This document shows positions 9,703 through 18,829 of a stretch of 64,000 nucleotides of DNA, in pieces (the stretch's first letter is position 1; the number at the start of each line of letters is the position of its first letter). The DNA is from Paenibacillus xylanexedens (lineage in GTDB: Bacteria > Bacillota > Bacilli > Paenibacillales > Paenibacillaceae): the NCBI RefSeq assembly GCF_007680605.1, contig NZ_VEIO01000001.1, positions 2,609,276 to 2,673,275 of the forward strand. The letters are read 5' to 3'. The notes under the pieces are model-generated. The model did not search any database. It was not told where the DNA came from and saw only the letters and a program-made list of their open reading frames with translations. The position numbers were made by a program, and so were the translations under genes.

Positions 9703-9731
9703 CCGTGTAACCTTCTACTTTTCCCAAGAAA

Positions 9732-10565
9732 TTATGAAGTAAATCCTTTGAAAACAACTTCGGCCGGTCCCGTCATATATACATGGTTATCTGCCTCGTT
9801 CCACTCGATGTTCAGATCCCCGCCTTTAAGGCTGATTACAGCTGTTCGATCGGTATGACCATTTAACACAGAGGATACCAGTGTTGCACAAGCCCCTGTT
9901 CCGCAGGCCAGTGTCGGACCCGCACCGCGCTCCCATACACGCATGTCTACATATCCGCGGTCACGTACCGTCGCGAATTCAACATTGATTTTTTTCGGGA
10001 ACATCGGGTGAACCTCAAGCAGCGGCCCCCATGTTGTCAAATCGAAATTCACCGCATCATCAACGTAAATGACCGCATGAGGGTTGCCCATAGACACCGC
10101 TGTGAATTTGAATGCATGTCCATTCGCTTCGATGTTATGATTGACTACCGGATTCGCGTCTACTGTTGTAGGCACTTGAAGACCATCCAGAATCGGCTCG
10201 CCCATGTCTACGCGAACGGTCTCCACTTTGCCGTCCCGGATGTTAAGCGTTACAGGCTGAACGCCCGCCCCAATCGTTTCAATCGTAATCTGCTCGCGGT
10301 CAACATGCCCATGATCATACACATACTTGGATACACAACGGATGGCATTGCCACATTGCTCTGCTTCCGAACCGTCCGAGTTCATGATACGCATCTGAAA
10401 ATCCGCCTTCTCCGAAGGCAGTATATAAACCAGACCGTCTGCTCCGATACCGAAGAATCGATTGCACCATTTTACCGCAAGTTCAGCAGCATCTGCTGGA
10501 AGTTCCTTTTCACCAAATACAACGATAAAATCGTTGCCTAGTCCGTGCATTTTCGTAAATTCCAT
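9732..10565 (-). CDS. dapF: Diaminopimelate epimerase
   Basis: Converts LL- to meso-diaminopimelate for lysine and peptidoglycan synthesis by a two-Cys, cofactor-free mechanism. The 277-residue protein begins MEFTKMHGLGNDFIVV; both catalytic Cys are present, in EQCGNAIRC (about residue 72) and ACGTGACA (about 220). AAGGAG precedes the ATG. It stands alone between two terminators, apparently transcribed by itself, and interrupts the yloB-yicC adjacency seen in B. subtilis. Confidence 0.97.
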   Translation of the reverse strand: MEFTKMHGLGNDFIVVFGEKELPADAAELAVKWCNRFFGIGADGLVYILPSEKADFQMRIMNSDGSEAEQCGNAIRCVSKYVYDHGHVDREQITIETIGAGVQPVTLNIRDGKVETVRVDMGEPILDGLQVPTTVDANPVVNHNIEANGHAFKFTAVSMGNPHAVIYVDDAVNFDLTTWGPLLEVHPMFPKKINVEFATVRDRGYVDMRVWERGAGPTLACGTGACATLVSSVLNGHTDRTAVISLKGGDLNIEWNEADNHVYMTGPAEVVFKGFTS

Positions 10566-10650
10566 ATCTTGCCCACTCCTTTTGGCAGTCTGCAGCCAAA
10601 GCTTTATAGTTTATTTATAGCTAGTCTTCATGTCATGCGCGCAAAGCATA

Positions 10651-10709
10651 CAAAAAAAGCTATCCTGCAAAATATCAAAGCCTTTGCTTTGAATCATTTT
10701 GAGGATAGC
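10651..10709 (-). terminator. Long-stem terminator of the Ca2+ ATPase gene
   Basis: GCTATCCT pairs with AGGATAGC and the inner segments (CAAAAT/ATTTTG, CAAAGC/GCTTTG) extend the stem. A run of seven T follows on the minus strand, about 35 bases past the ATPase stop. Confidence 0.88.
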
Positions 10710-10741
10710 ATATCGAAACGAGATATTAAAAGGTATTGATT

Positions 10742-13600
10742 TTATGCTGAAAACTTTGTACTTTTCGGTACGAAGCGCCCAGGACCGCCCATGCGGCGAC
10801 GATTCCGGCGACCACCCCAGACACTGCCAACCCCCATAAGGAATGTTGGAATGCCTGCGGCTACGATACAAATGGCCCATTCACGCAGACCGAGAGGTAC
10901 TGTTTTGAAGATGGGTTGCAACGGCTCCACATACATGACCACCAGCATCAGCACAACCGATGAGATAACAGCCAGAACGAGATATTTATTCTGCAACGGA
11001 TTGCGGTGGAAGATCGAACGCGAACTACGGCAGTCAAACACATGAATCAACTGGGCAAGCACCAATGTAGCAAAAGCGACGGACTGGGCCTTGAGCAGCT
11101 GACCAGGATGATCCGGCGCGGCCTGAAGTGTCAACCAGAAGGCACCGAGCGTGCATAGTCCGATCAACACACCGCGGCTAATGATTTTCCAGCCCAGCCT
11201 GCGGGCAAAAATATTTTCCTTTGCTCCGCGAGGTTTGTGCTCCATCAAATCTTTTTCCGCCTGATCAACTCCGAGCGCCATCGCTGGCAAACCATCGGTC
11301 ACCAGGTTTACCCATAGAATCTGGATGGGCACGAGTGGCAACGGCAAACCCATCATCATCGCAAAGAACATCGTTAAAATCTCGCCGACATTCGAAGCCA
11401 GCAAATACCGGATGAACTTGCGAATGTTCTCATAGATGTTACGACCTTCTTCAATAGCCGCCACAATAGTGGAGAAATTATCATCACTCAAAATGAGAGA
11501 TGAAGCTTCCTTCGTCACATCGGTTCCCGTGATGCCCATGGCAATCCCGATATCCGCAGCCTTGATAGCAGGTGCATCGTTAACGCCGTCCCCAGTCATC
11601 GCGACAACGTGCCCTTTGCGCTGCAACGATTTGACGATACGCAATTTGTGCTCAGGCGAGACTCTGGAGAACACATAGATATCATTGACTGTTTTATCCA
11701 GTTGTTCGTCCGTCATGCCAGCAAGTTGCTGTCCGCTTAACGATGCTCCGCCGCGCGGGAGAATACCCAGCTGATGAGCGATCGCTTCCGCTGTTGTTCC
11801 ATGATCTCCCGTGATCATCACGGTCCGGATACCCGCTTTGCGGCATGTCGCAATGGCCTCACGAACTTCACGGCGAGGTGGATCGATCATACCAGCAAGC
11901 CCTACAAATACAAGCTGGCTTTCAGCTGCATGCTCGTCAGCAACATGTTCCTTCGGCTTGACTTCACGATAGGCCATACCAAGAACTCGCAGGGCATTAC
12001 CAGCCATACTTTCGTTGGCAGCCATCACTTTCTGGCGCAATGTGCCGGTGAACGGAACCACCTTGCCTTCCCACAAAATGTAACTGCAATGCTCAATCAG
12101 TACATCAGGCGCCCCTTTGGTATACACCATACGTCCACCTTGATGTTTGATCATAACAGACATCCGTTTTCTCTCGGAGTCGAACGGGAATTCCTGCTCT
12201 CGATCATATAATTCCTTGAGTCCTGCAGGAGTAAGACCCATTTTAGAAGCCATGGCTACCAGTGCACCCTCTGTCGGGTCCCCTTTTAACTCCCAGAGCA
12301 CTTGGTTAGCACTAACTTGCTCCTCCTCCTGCTGGCCGTTCTTCCGGTCTTTTTTGCTCTCTTTTTTGGACTCTTTACTCTTTTTCTTGCTAGCTGGATC
12401 GTTTAAAATCGTCTCGACAATACTGGCATTGTTACAAAGTGTACTGATCTGTAGCATTCTTCGTAAGGACTGGTCATTTTTCAGCTCGATTATGCGATCA
12501 TTTTCCAACATGTGACCTTCCGGTGCATAACCGTCTCCGGTCACCTTAATGCTACGCCCTTCAAGCCACACGTTCGTTACCGTCATTTTGTTCTGAGTCA
12601 GTGTACCTGTCTTATCCGAGCAGATCACCGACGCGCAACCTAACGTCTCTACGGATGGCAGTTTACGTACGATGGCCTTCCGTTTGATCATCCGCTGTAC
12701 ACCTAGCGCCAGCGCAATCGTAACGATAGCCGGTAACCCCTCCGGTATGGCTGCCACGGCGAGACTGACACCTGCCAGGAACATGCCTACTGCGGGTTGT
12801 CCATGCAGGATACCTGCGACTACGACCATTACTGTCAATCCCAGTGCAACAAAAATCAGAATTTTGCCTAACTGCTCCAGCCTGTGCTGTAGGGGGGTCT
12901 CCTGCTCCTCCGTATTTTGGATCAGATCAGCGATTTTGCCCATTTCGGTGTCCATACCTGTCCGAATGACAACTCCCTTGGCTGTACCGCGTGTGACCAT
13001 AGTGCCCATAAAACCGATGTTTTTCTGATCCCCTAAAGGAACATCGTCACTAGCTATAGGTCTGCAATGTTTGCTGACAGGCACGGATTCTCCGGTGAGT
13101 GCCGACTCCTCGACATCGAGGCTGTTGGTTTCCAGCCAGCGCACATCCGCAGGAATGCGGTCACCACTTTCCACCATGATAACATCTCCCGGTACCAATT
13201 GTTTGGCCGCAAGATGTACTTCCTGTCCTGACCTGATTACTTTGGCGGCAGGAGCCGACAACTGCTTCAGTGCCCGAAGAGAACGTTCCGCCCGGAACTC
13301 CTGTACAAATCCTAAAATAGCATTTAGAACAATAATAGCTACGATCGTTACCGCATCCAGATACTCTCCAAGCAAACCGGATACCAGCGTTGCTCCCATG
13401 AGTACCAGCACCATGAAGTCCTTAAACTGATTCAGTAACAGGGTGATCGGGGATATCCGCTGTCCTTCACTCAGTTCATTAGGACCAGCAATTTTCCGCT
13501 TCTCTGCTGCCGCTTCGTCCGTCAACCCTTCCTGCGGGCTCACGCCGAGAGTTTCACGAAGCTCTTCGTCGTTTAATTGATGCCACTTGGTATGTTCCAT
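10742..13600 (-). CDS. Cation-transporting P-type ATPase, SERCA-like Ca2+ pump (YloB-type)
   Basis: A 952-residue P2A-type ATPase that probably exports Ca2+. Visible: N-terminal cation-ATPase domain, actuator motif LTGESVP (about residue 171), the phosphorylation motif [10 protein letters not shown] (about 331), KGAPDVL in the nucleotide domain, [14 protein letters not shown] and [11 protein letters not shown] in the P domain, and several C-terminal membrane helices. The M4 motif AAIPEGLPA fits calcium pumps. Between about residues 395 and 425 the nucleotide domain carries a Lys/Ser/Glu-rich insertion ([17 protein letters not shown]). Divergent from rqcH, as yloB lies beside yloA in B. subtilis. 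Start ATG has GGGAGGG upstream. Confidence 0.93.
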   Translation of the reverse strand: MEHTKWHQLNDEELRETLGVSPQEGLTDEAAAEKRKIAGPNELSEGQRISPITLLLNQFKDFMVLVLMGATLVSGLLGEYLDAVTIVAIIVLNAILGFVQEFRAERSLRALKQLSAPAAKVIRSGQEVHLAAKQLVPGDVIMVESGDRIPADVRWLETNSLDVEESALTGESVPVSKHCRPIASDDVPLGDQKNIGFMGTMVTRGTAKGVVIRTGMDTEMGKIADLIQNTEEQETPLQHRLEQLGKILIFVALGLTVMVVVAGILHGQPAVGMFLAGVSLAVAAIPEGLPAIVTIALALGVQRMIKRKAIVRKLPSVETLGCASVICSDKTGTLTQNKMTVTNVWLEGRSIKVTGDGYAPEGHMLENDRIIELKNDQSLRRMLQISTLCNNASIVETILNDPASKKKSKESKKESKKDRKNGQQEEEQVSANQVLWELKGDPTEGALVAMASKMGLTPAGLKELYDREQEFPFDSERKRMSVMIKHQGGRMVYTKGAPDVLIEHCSYILWEGKVVPFTGTLRQKVMAANESMAGNALRVLGMAYREVKPKEHVADEHAAESQLVFVGLAGMIDPPRREVREAIATCRKAGIRTVMITGDHGTTAEAIAHQLGILPRGGASLSGQQLAGMTDEQLDKTVNDIYVFSRVSPEHKLRIVKSLQRKGHVVAMTGDGVNDAPAIKAADIGIAMGITGTDVTKEASSLILSDDNFSTIVAAIEEGRNIYENIRKFIRYLLASNVGEILTMFFAMMMGLPLPLVPIQILWVNLVTDGLPAMALGVDQAEKDLMEHKPRGAKENIFARRLGWKIISRGVLIGLCTLGAFWLTLQAAPDHPGQLLKAQSVAFATLVLAQLIHVFDCRSSRSIFHRNPLQNKYLVLAVISSVVLMLVVMYVEPLQPIFKTVPLGLREWAICIVAAGIPTFLMGVGSVWGGRRNRRRMGGPGRFVPKSTKFSA

Positions 13601-13948
13601 GCTCCAAAATTCCCTCCCAGTCCTATTTCATCTGCAATGCAAGCTCACATGTTTCACCGGCATGCTGCAAGGGCAGGCTGTACACTGTGCCGGACAAACT
13701 ACCTGCTCTATATGTATTCGGACAGGTCCGTGAATAGCACCCGGAAGCTGAATCCTTTCCCTCATGGGCAGAATAAGCTAAAATAAAGGTCTGCGAAGAT
13801 TACTGCGCAACTACGTATTTGGAAAAATGCAGTCAGTCATTCGTTATAACCAATGTTATTACATATGCTGCGGTTGCCCCGTGAACCGTTATAGATGAAG
13901 CATGCTGCATGAATCATGCAGATGCTCGATAGAGAGGAAGTGGACAAT
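13601..13948. other. Divergent intergenic region between the Ca2+ ATPase gene and rqcH
   Basis: About 350 bases with no credible gene. It must hold both divergent promoters. I did not find a hexamer pair with correct spacing that I would defend; a TTATAAC block near 13844 is the best -10 candidate for rqcH but lacks a well-spaced -35. Confidence 0.5.
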
Positions 13949-15754
13949 ATGGCACTTGACGGTATTGTAACCCGAGCCATCGTACATGAGTTGCAAGGCT
14001 GTATCGGAGGACGTATTAGCAAAATTCATCAGCCTAACGGCCATGATGTGGTGTTTACCCTGCGCGCTCAGCGCGACAACAGCAAACTGCTTGTCTCGGC
14101 AAGTCCGACGTATCCGCGTGTACATTTTACAGAGAAAACATTTTTGAATCCCACAGAAGCTCCAATGTTCTGTATGCTCATGCGCAAGCACTGCGAAGGA
14201 GCTATCATTGAAAATATCCGTCAGATCGGGATGGAACGGATTATTCATATCGATGTGCGTCAGCGGGATGAGCTTGGCGATGTTTCAGCCAAACGTATCA
14301 TCATTGAACTGATGGGACGTCACAGTAATATCATTTTGATTGACCCTGCGACAGATACTATTTTGGACGGGATTCACCATGTCACACCATCCATCAGTAG
14401 TTATCGCGTAGTTATGCCCGGTTTTTCCTATACTGCACCGCCAGAGCAACATAAAAGCAATCCGTTAGAGGTAACCCAAAACGAGTTTGAGCAGAAGATT
14501 GCTACTGCAGCAAATGTAGATGCAGACGAAAATGAAGCCGGATCACAAACCGACACAGCTAAAACGGCTATAGAAACAAAAGCAGACGCCTCGCGCTGGC
14601 TCGTCAATGCTTTTAGTGGGATGAGCCCGCTGATTGCAGGCGAGATTACAACTCGAACTGTTACCGATTCAGATCATATGGAGGCAGGAGCACTTTGGAC
14701 TGCTTTTGAGTCAGTCATCAAAACTGTCAAAGAACATCAATACACCCCTGTAACAGGACTGAACGCCAAAGGCAAAATGATCTTTTCCGCTATTCGGCTA
14801 GAGAGCATTCAGGATCAGGAAAAAACGTATGATACGATGAGCAAATGTATGGAGGATTACTACGGGGATAAGGCCGAGCGGGATACCGTTAAACAAAGAG
14901 TGAGCGATCTGCTCCGGTTCCTGCAGAACGAGCGTAGCAAAAACATTAAAAAGCTCGATAACCTGAGCAAAGACTTGCTTGAAGCCGACGACGCGGACAA
15001 ATACAGACTATGGGGCGAGCTGTTATTTGCCTCCCTGCACTTGGTCAACAAGGGTGATAAAAATGTAGAGCTGACTAACTTCTACGATGAGGATCAGAGC
15101 AACATTACGATTCAACTTGATCCATTGCTTACACCATCGGATAATGCACAGCGTTACTTCAAGCGTTATAACAAATATAAAAACAGTCTGGCTGTCATTC
15201 ACGAGCAACTTGGTAAAACGAAGGATGAAATCGCCTATCTGGATAATCTGCTTCAGCAATTGTCCATCGCCTCCATGAACGATATCGAAGAAATTCGAGA
15301 CGAACTTGTACAGCAAGGTTATCTGCGTTATCGGAACAAAAAAGGCAAGAAAAAGAAGAAAAATGATCGTCCAACTGTGCATCAGTTCACTTCATCAGAG
15401 GGAATTGACATTCTGGTCGGCAAAAACAATCTACAGAACGAGTATGTGACCAATCGTCTGGCATCGGCTAATGATACTTGGTTGCATACGAAGGACATCC
15501 CGGGTTCCCATGTCGTTATTCGCAGCACTGATTTTGGTGAAGCTACGCTGGAGGAAGCCGCTCAAATCGCCGCTTATTTCAGCCAAGCGAAGGAATCTAG
15601 CAGCGTGCCTGTGGATTACACGTATATTCGTCACGTTCGCAAACCAAGTGGTGCAAAACCCGGATTTGTTATATACGACCATCAGAAAACTCTGTTTGTA
15701 ACACCAAACGATGAATTAATAAAAAGTTTACCATCCACGATAAAAAATGGATAA
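13949..15754 (+). CDS. rqcH: Rqc2 homologue RqcH (NFACT family, ribosome quality control)
   Basis: Binds obstructed 50S subunits and recruits alanyl-tRNA to add C-terminal alanine tails to stalled nascent chains. The 601-residue protein has the NFACT-N domain at its start (MALDGIVTRAIVHEL, then GGRISKIHQPNG), a long coiled-coil middle (about 290-440) and a C-terminal NFACT-R domain (ANDTWLHTKDIPGSHVVIR, YTYIRHVRKPSGAKPG). It exceeds the roughly 570 residues of B. subtilis RqcH owing to an acidic, low-complexity insert near residues 186-217 and a Lys run (about 465-475). The ATG at 13949 has GAGAGGAAG upstream; an open-frame extension of 11 codons is not family-like. Older annotation would call it a fibronectin-binding protein. 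Confidence 0.94.
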   Translation: MALDGIVTRAIVHELQGCIGGRISKIHQPNGHDVVFTLRAQRDNSKLLVSASPTYPRVHFTEKTFLNPTEAPMFCMLMRKHCEGAIIENIRQIGMERIIHIDVRQRDELGDVSAKRIIIELMGRHSNIILIDPATDTILDGIHHVTPSISSYRVVMPGFSYTAPPEQHKSNPLEVTQNEFEQKIATAANVDADENEAGSQTDTAKTAIETKADASRWLVNAFSGMSPLIAGEITTRTVTDSDHMEAGALWTAFESVIKTVKEHQYTPVTGLNAKGKMIFSAIRLESIQDQEKTYDTMSKCMEDYYGDKAERDTVKQRVSDLLRFLQNERSKNIKKLDNLSKDLLEADDADKYRLWGELLFASLHLVNKGDKNVELTNFYDEDQSNITIQLDPLLTPSDNAQRYFKRYNKYKNSLAVIHEQLGKTKDEIAYLDNLLQQLSIASMNDIEEIRDELVQQGYLRYRNKKGKKKKKNDRPTVHQFTSSEGIDILVGKNNLQNEYVTNRLASANDTWLHTKDIPGSHVVIRSTDFGEATLEEAAQIAAYFSQAKESSSVPVDYTYIRHVRKPSGAKPGFVIYDHQKTLFVTPNDELIKSLPSTIKNG

Positions 15755-15785
15755 TCTACCACTTATCTTATAGGATAAGATGTAA

Positions 15786-15841
15786 CGACAACCTAAAAAA
15801 TCCCCTGCCAGCAAAGGCCGAGGGGATTTTTTAGGTTGTCG
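15786..15841. terminator. Bidirectional terminator between rqcH and the PHP gene
   Basis: Perfect inverted repeat with 21-bp arms (15786-15806 and 15821-15841) and a 14-base loop. The arms contain A6/T6 blocks next to CCCCT/AGGGG, so each strand gets a GC stem followed by T. It sits between two convergent genes. Confidence 0.93.
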
Positions 15842-15895
15842 TATATGTTTAGAAAAGTAACACATGTCACTCCAGTTATTAATTCCCAGAGGATG

Positions 15896-16759
15896 TCATC
15901 TCCTGCTGTGTGCAGCCGCCTGCAGTCTTTCGAGCACATCAAAAGGTACCGTCTTGCTACCCAGATCTCCATGAAAAACAACGCCTTGTCGTTCGCCATG
16001 GTAATCTGAACCACCTGTTACAATAAGATCATATTCCCTGGCCATTTCAGCATATCTACGTTCCTCTTCCGGACCATGGTCTGAATGAAATACCTCAATA
16101 CCATCTGGAAGGGTTTCTACGATAATCCGGCGTACTAATTCATCATCGTTATAGAGACCCGGATGCGCAATTACAGCAGCACCTCCCGCTACTCTGATCC
16201 ACTCGCAGGCATCCTTAGGCGTAACCCGCGGTACAGATACGAAGCCAGGCTTGCCTTCGGCAAGATACTTATTAAATGCATCTCGCATGTCGGTAGCGTA
16301 TCCCTTCTTCACCAACACATCAGCCATATGAGGTCTACCAATGCTCTCATCAGGCTCTAGCGGCCGTCCCAGTCCATCCAACACTTCCTGCCAGCTTATA
16401 TCCAATCCTAGTTGCTGGAGCTTGCCAATAATCAGATGATTCCGTTCTTCCCGCGCTTCTCTCAATCCGCGCAACCGTTGCAGAAATAACTCATCCTCCG
16501 TATTCACGTAATAACCGAGCACATGAATATCTTTACCACCAGCCCGCGTGCTGATTTCAACTCCAGCTATAACATCAATATCGTACTCTTTTCCCGCTCG
16601 CTTGGCTTCGGCTACGCCAGCTACCGTATCATGATCCGTTAAGGCTACTGCAGCCAGTCCTCTCTGTTTTGCAAGCTTCACGTTATCAGCCGGTGGTTGC
16701 ATACCATCTGAAGCCTGACTATGCGTATGAAGATCACAGCGTCCTTGATGCTGGTCCAT
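15896..16759 (-). CDS. PHP-domain metal-dependent phosphoesterase (TrpH/YciV type)
   Basis: A 287-residue PHP-superfamily protein. The N-terminus has CDLHTHSQASDG, the first metal-binding His pair, followed by ALTDHDTVAG, VIAGVEIST, AVIAHPGLY and the late TGGSDYHG motif, all in the order typical of YciV/TrpH phosphoesterases. E. coli YciV is a 5'-3' exonuclease trimming RNA and nucleoside 3',5'-bisphosphates; the same activity is a reasonable inference. The ATG at 16759 is preferred (GAGAGGAATGGGAG upstream) over an open-frame extension of 13 codons. It follows a LysR-type gene by about 45 bases. Confidence 0.88.
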   Translation of the reverse strand: MDQHQGRCDLHTHSQASDGMQPPADNVKLAKQRGLAAVALTDHDTVAGVAEAKRAGKEYDIDVIAGVEISTRAGGKDIHVLGYYVNTEDELFLQRLRGLREAREERNHLIIGKLQQLGLDISWQEVLDGLGRPLEPDESIGRPHMADVLVKKGYATDMRDAFNKYLAEGKPGFVSVPRVTPKDACEWIRVAGGAAVIAHPGLYNDDELVRRIIVETLPDGIEVFHSDHGPEEERRYAEMAREYDLIVTGGSDYHGERQGVVFHGDLGSKTVPFDVLERLQAAAHSRR

Positions 16760-16804
16760 TGGCTCCCATTCCTCTCTGATTGAAATTTTACAGTGCATGC
16801 ACCC

Positions 16805-17716
16805 TTAAGCCCGTTCTCCCTGCTCGTGCTCGTGTTGACGCAAATACCCCAAAAAGGCAACAGCGGACAAAGGCAACAAAGACGACTTAAGGTGAATGGC
16901 ATAAAACTGCCGTTTGAATTCAAGCCCGCGAATATCCACAATATGTACAAGCCCCAGAGCCAGCTCATGTTGCACGGACGAAGGAGACAACATCGTAATA
17001 CCCACCCCAGCCTCTACAGCCGATTTGACCGCACCTGTACTCCCAAGCTCCATGACCACATTCATGTCACTCGGATCTATTTTTTTCTTTTGCAGTTGAC
17101 CTTCCATCACTTGGCGAGTACCTGAACCTTCCTCACGTAGCACAAAAGGGTAATTCATTACTTCTTCCAAGTTTACTTTTCCTCGTCCTGCCAGATCATG
17201 CCCTGCTGGTACAATTAGCTTCAGTTCATCCTGCATCACAGGTTCGACGATCATATCCGGGTGATTTACCGGTGCTTCGATTAATCCAAAATTCAACTGG
17301 TGCTTCAAAATCTCATCCATGATCTGGGTGGTGTTCATCACTTTCATCACAATCGAGATGTCGGGATACTGTTTGGCAAAAGGCCCCAGCATTCGTGGCA
17401 ACACATATTCACCAATGGTCAGACTTGCTCCAAGTTGTAATCTTCCCTGCAATTTCTGCGTAAAAGCAGACATCGCTTCATCTGTCTGACGGACAAGTTC
17501 TACACTTCGCTTGGCGTGAGGCAGTAACGTTCTTCCTGCCTCCGACAATTCTATTTTTTTGGTGGAACGATGCAGCAGTTTAGTTCCGAAATAGTCCTCG
17601 AGCGATTGGATCTGCATCGTCACAGCCGGTTGAGTCATATGTAACGCCTGCGCAGCTGCGGAAAAACTCCCCTTTTCCGCTACCGTATAAAAAATGTGCA
17701 ACTGATGAAAATTCAT
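16805..17716 (-). CDS. LysR-type transcriptional regulator
   Basis: A 303-residue LTTR: N-terminal winged helix-turn-helix MNFHQLHIFYTVAEKGSFSAA with TQPAVTMQIQSLE in the recognition helix (about residues 16-45), then a substrate-binding domain with VREEGSGTRQVMEG typical of the CysB/CysL/CbbR branch. The effector is unknown. The LTTR branch hints at sulfur or carbon metabolism, but no divergent target gene lies next to it: the upstream gene points the same way. AGAGGGG precedes the ATG. It may be co-transcribed with the PHP gene. Confidence 0.88.
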   Translation of the reverse strand: MNFHQLHIFYTVAEKGSFSAAAQALHMTQPAVTMQIQSLEDYFGTKLLHRSTKKIELSEAGRTLLPHAKRSVELVRQTDEAMSAFTQKLQGRLQLGASLTIGEYVLPRMLGPFAKQYPDISIVMKVMNTTQIMDEILKHQLNFGLIEAPVNHPDMIVEPVMQDELKLIVPAGHDLAGRGKVNLEEVMNYPFVLREEGSGTRQVMEGQLQKKKIDPSDMNVVMELGSTGAVKSAVEAGVGITMLSPSSVQHELALGLVHIVDIRGLEFKRQFYAIHLKSSLLPLSAVAFLGYLRQHEHEQGERA

Positions 17717-17773
17717 ATCTTCGCCCCTCTTCTATTACACTTACTATATTGTATCCGATTTCCAGCCTGGCAA

Positions 17774-17804
17774 CAAAAAAAAAGCATGCAGCTTGTCTGC
17801 ATGC
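17774..17804 (-). terminator. Terminator downstream of the 17871-18308 gene
   Basis: GCATGCA pairs with TGCATGC across a 7-base loop and is followed on the minus strand by nine T. It separates the unknown gene from the LysR gene. Confidence 0.88.
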
Positions 17805-17870
17805 GTTGGTACAAATTATTTTTCACATCTCATACATAAATTTTATGATTGCAATCTCAAATCTGTTTCA

Positions 17871-18308
17871 TCATCTATGCTTCCGGCTATTTTTGACCAG
17901 TGTCATTCTTCTGGAATGCCTCAGCCAAGAATAATATGACTTCAGATCTCTCAGTTCAATCGTCTCCGACATACGTCCCAAAAACGTCACTACAATCATT
18001 TTGTGTAGTGGATTGCCCGTAATGTCATATTCTCCTTCAAGCTCGGAAAACTCGGCAACCACCACCAGATCATCGTCAATCAGATAAACATCCTGCTCAT
18101 TGCGGTAATATGGCGTTACCCTGTCCTGCTTCAGACACTCCCATAACCAAGCCGCAATATGGTCATCATCACTACGTGCAGGCTCAATACGGTCTGCATA
18201 CCGCATCTTTGCATGATGGGTAATGACGATGTCAGCCACTTTCTTGTCTCCGAGAGCCACAAAAAACGGCTCGTAGGTGCTCCAACGTTGCATCACCTTA
18301 TCACGCAT
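17871..18308 (-). CDS. Conserved-looking hypothetical protein, 145 aa
   Basis: Family not recognised. The protein starts MRDKVMQRWSTYEPFFVALG, is soluble, and is rich in aromatic and acidic residues. A segment HHAKMRYADRIEP is followed by hydrophobic beta-like stretches (VYLIDDDLVVVAEF, KMIVVTFLGRM) and a basic C-terminus (WLRHSRRM...KNSRKHR). The MRYADRIEP and LYLIDDDLVVV-like pattern is reminiscent of small RelE-like or DUF4258 beta folds, but this is a guess. The ATG at 18308 has GGAGA at a workable distance; a GTG three codons upstream lacks spacing. Its own terminator lies downstream. Confidence 0.7.
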   Translation of the reverse strand: MRDKVMQRWSTYEPFFVALGDKKVADIVITHHAKMRYADRIEPARSDDDHIAAWLWECLKQDRVTPYYRNEQDVYLIDDDLVVVAEFSELEGEYDITGNPLHKMIVVTFLGRMSETIELRDLKSYYSWLRHSRRMTLVKNSRKHR

Positions 18309-18472
18309 GGGAATCACTCTCCACCAGATAGGACTTTCTATCTATTTATTACCCAATATATTACAACATTAGTCCCGTAACAACAAGGCGTAAGTTTAAC
18401 TTTTTTTCGCAAAAGTCTATTTAAGCTTATTTTAGAAAAGAGCGCCCCAGTGGGCCCCTCCTATGTTTCCTG

Positions 18473-18739
18473 CTATACTCCGTAAAAACTTGTTTTGTCC
18501 GCGGTTTTGCTAGCATACTCGGTTTTGATTTCATTTCGATAGGAGCGCTCGATTTTGCGCACATAGGAAAGCCGCTTTACGTTTTTCATCGTATCGTCAG
18601 CCCGTTCTGCATTAACATACATGACAACATAATGCATCCGGCGGGAGATATAATGCACGGTACCATATTTTTCGAGATTGCGGGCCGCTTTCAAATCACT
18701 GACCCAAATAATAAATCCTGTTCTTTCCGCAAACACCAT
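18473..18739 (-). CDS. ylbG: YlbG family protein (UPF0298 / DUF2129)
   Basis: An 88-residue member of a small firmicute family of unknown function. The N-terminal half RTGFIIWVSDLKAARNLEKYG and the following HYISRRMHYVVMYVN are characteristic. In B. subtilis ylbG lies directly beside ylbF, as here (90-base gap), which supports the call. Ribosome binding site AGAAGGGCGGGG upstream of the ATG. Confidence 0.9.
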   Translation of the reverse strand: MVFAERTGFIIWVSDLKAARNLEKYGTVHYISRRMHYVVMYVNAERADDTMKNVKRLSYVRKIERSYRNEIKTEYASKTADKTSFYGV

Positions 18740-18829
18740 CGTTCCCCGCCCTTCTATAAATGGAGACCGGCCCTCGAAAGGCCCGGTCTGTTCAAAGTCT
18801 AAAAAACTATAATGTAACTGTCTTCGGGA

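Noticed and set aside
18425..18470. Hairpin after ylbG
   Set aside because: GGGCCC-type pairing near 18440-18460 is weak and the T run is short, so I did not call a terminator.
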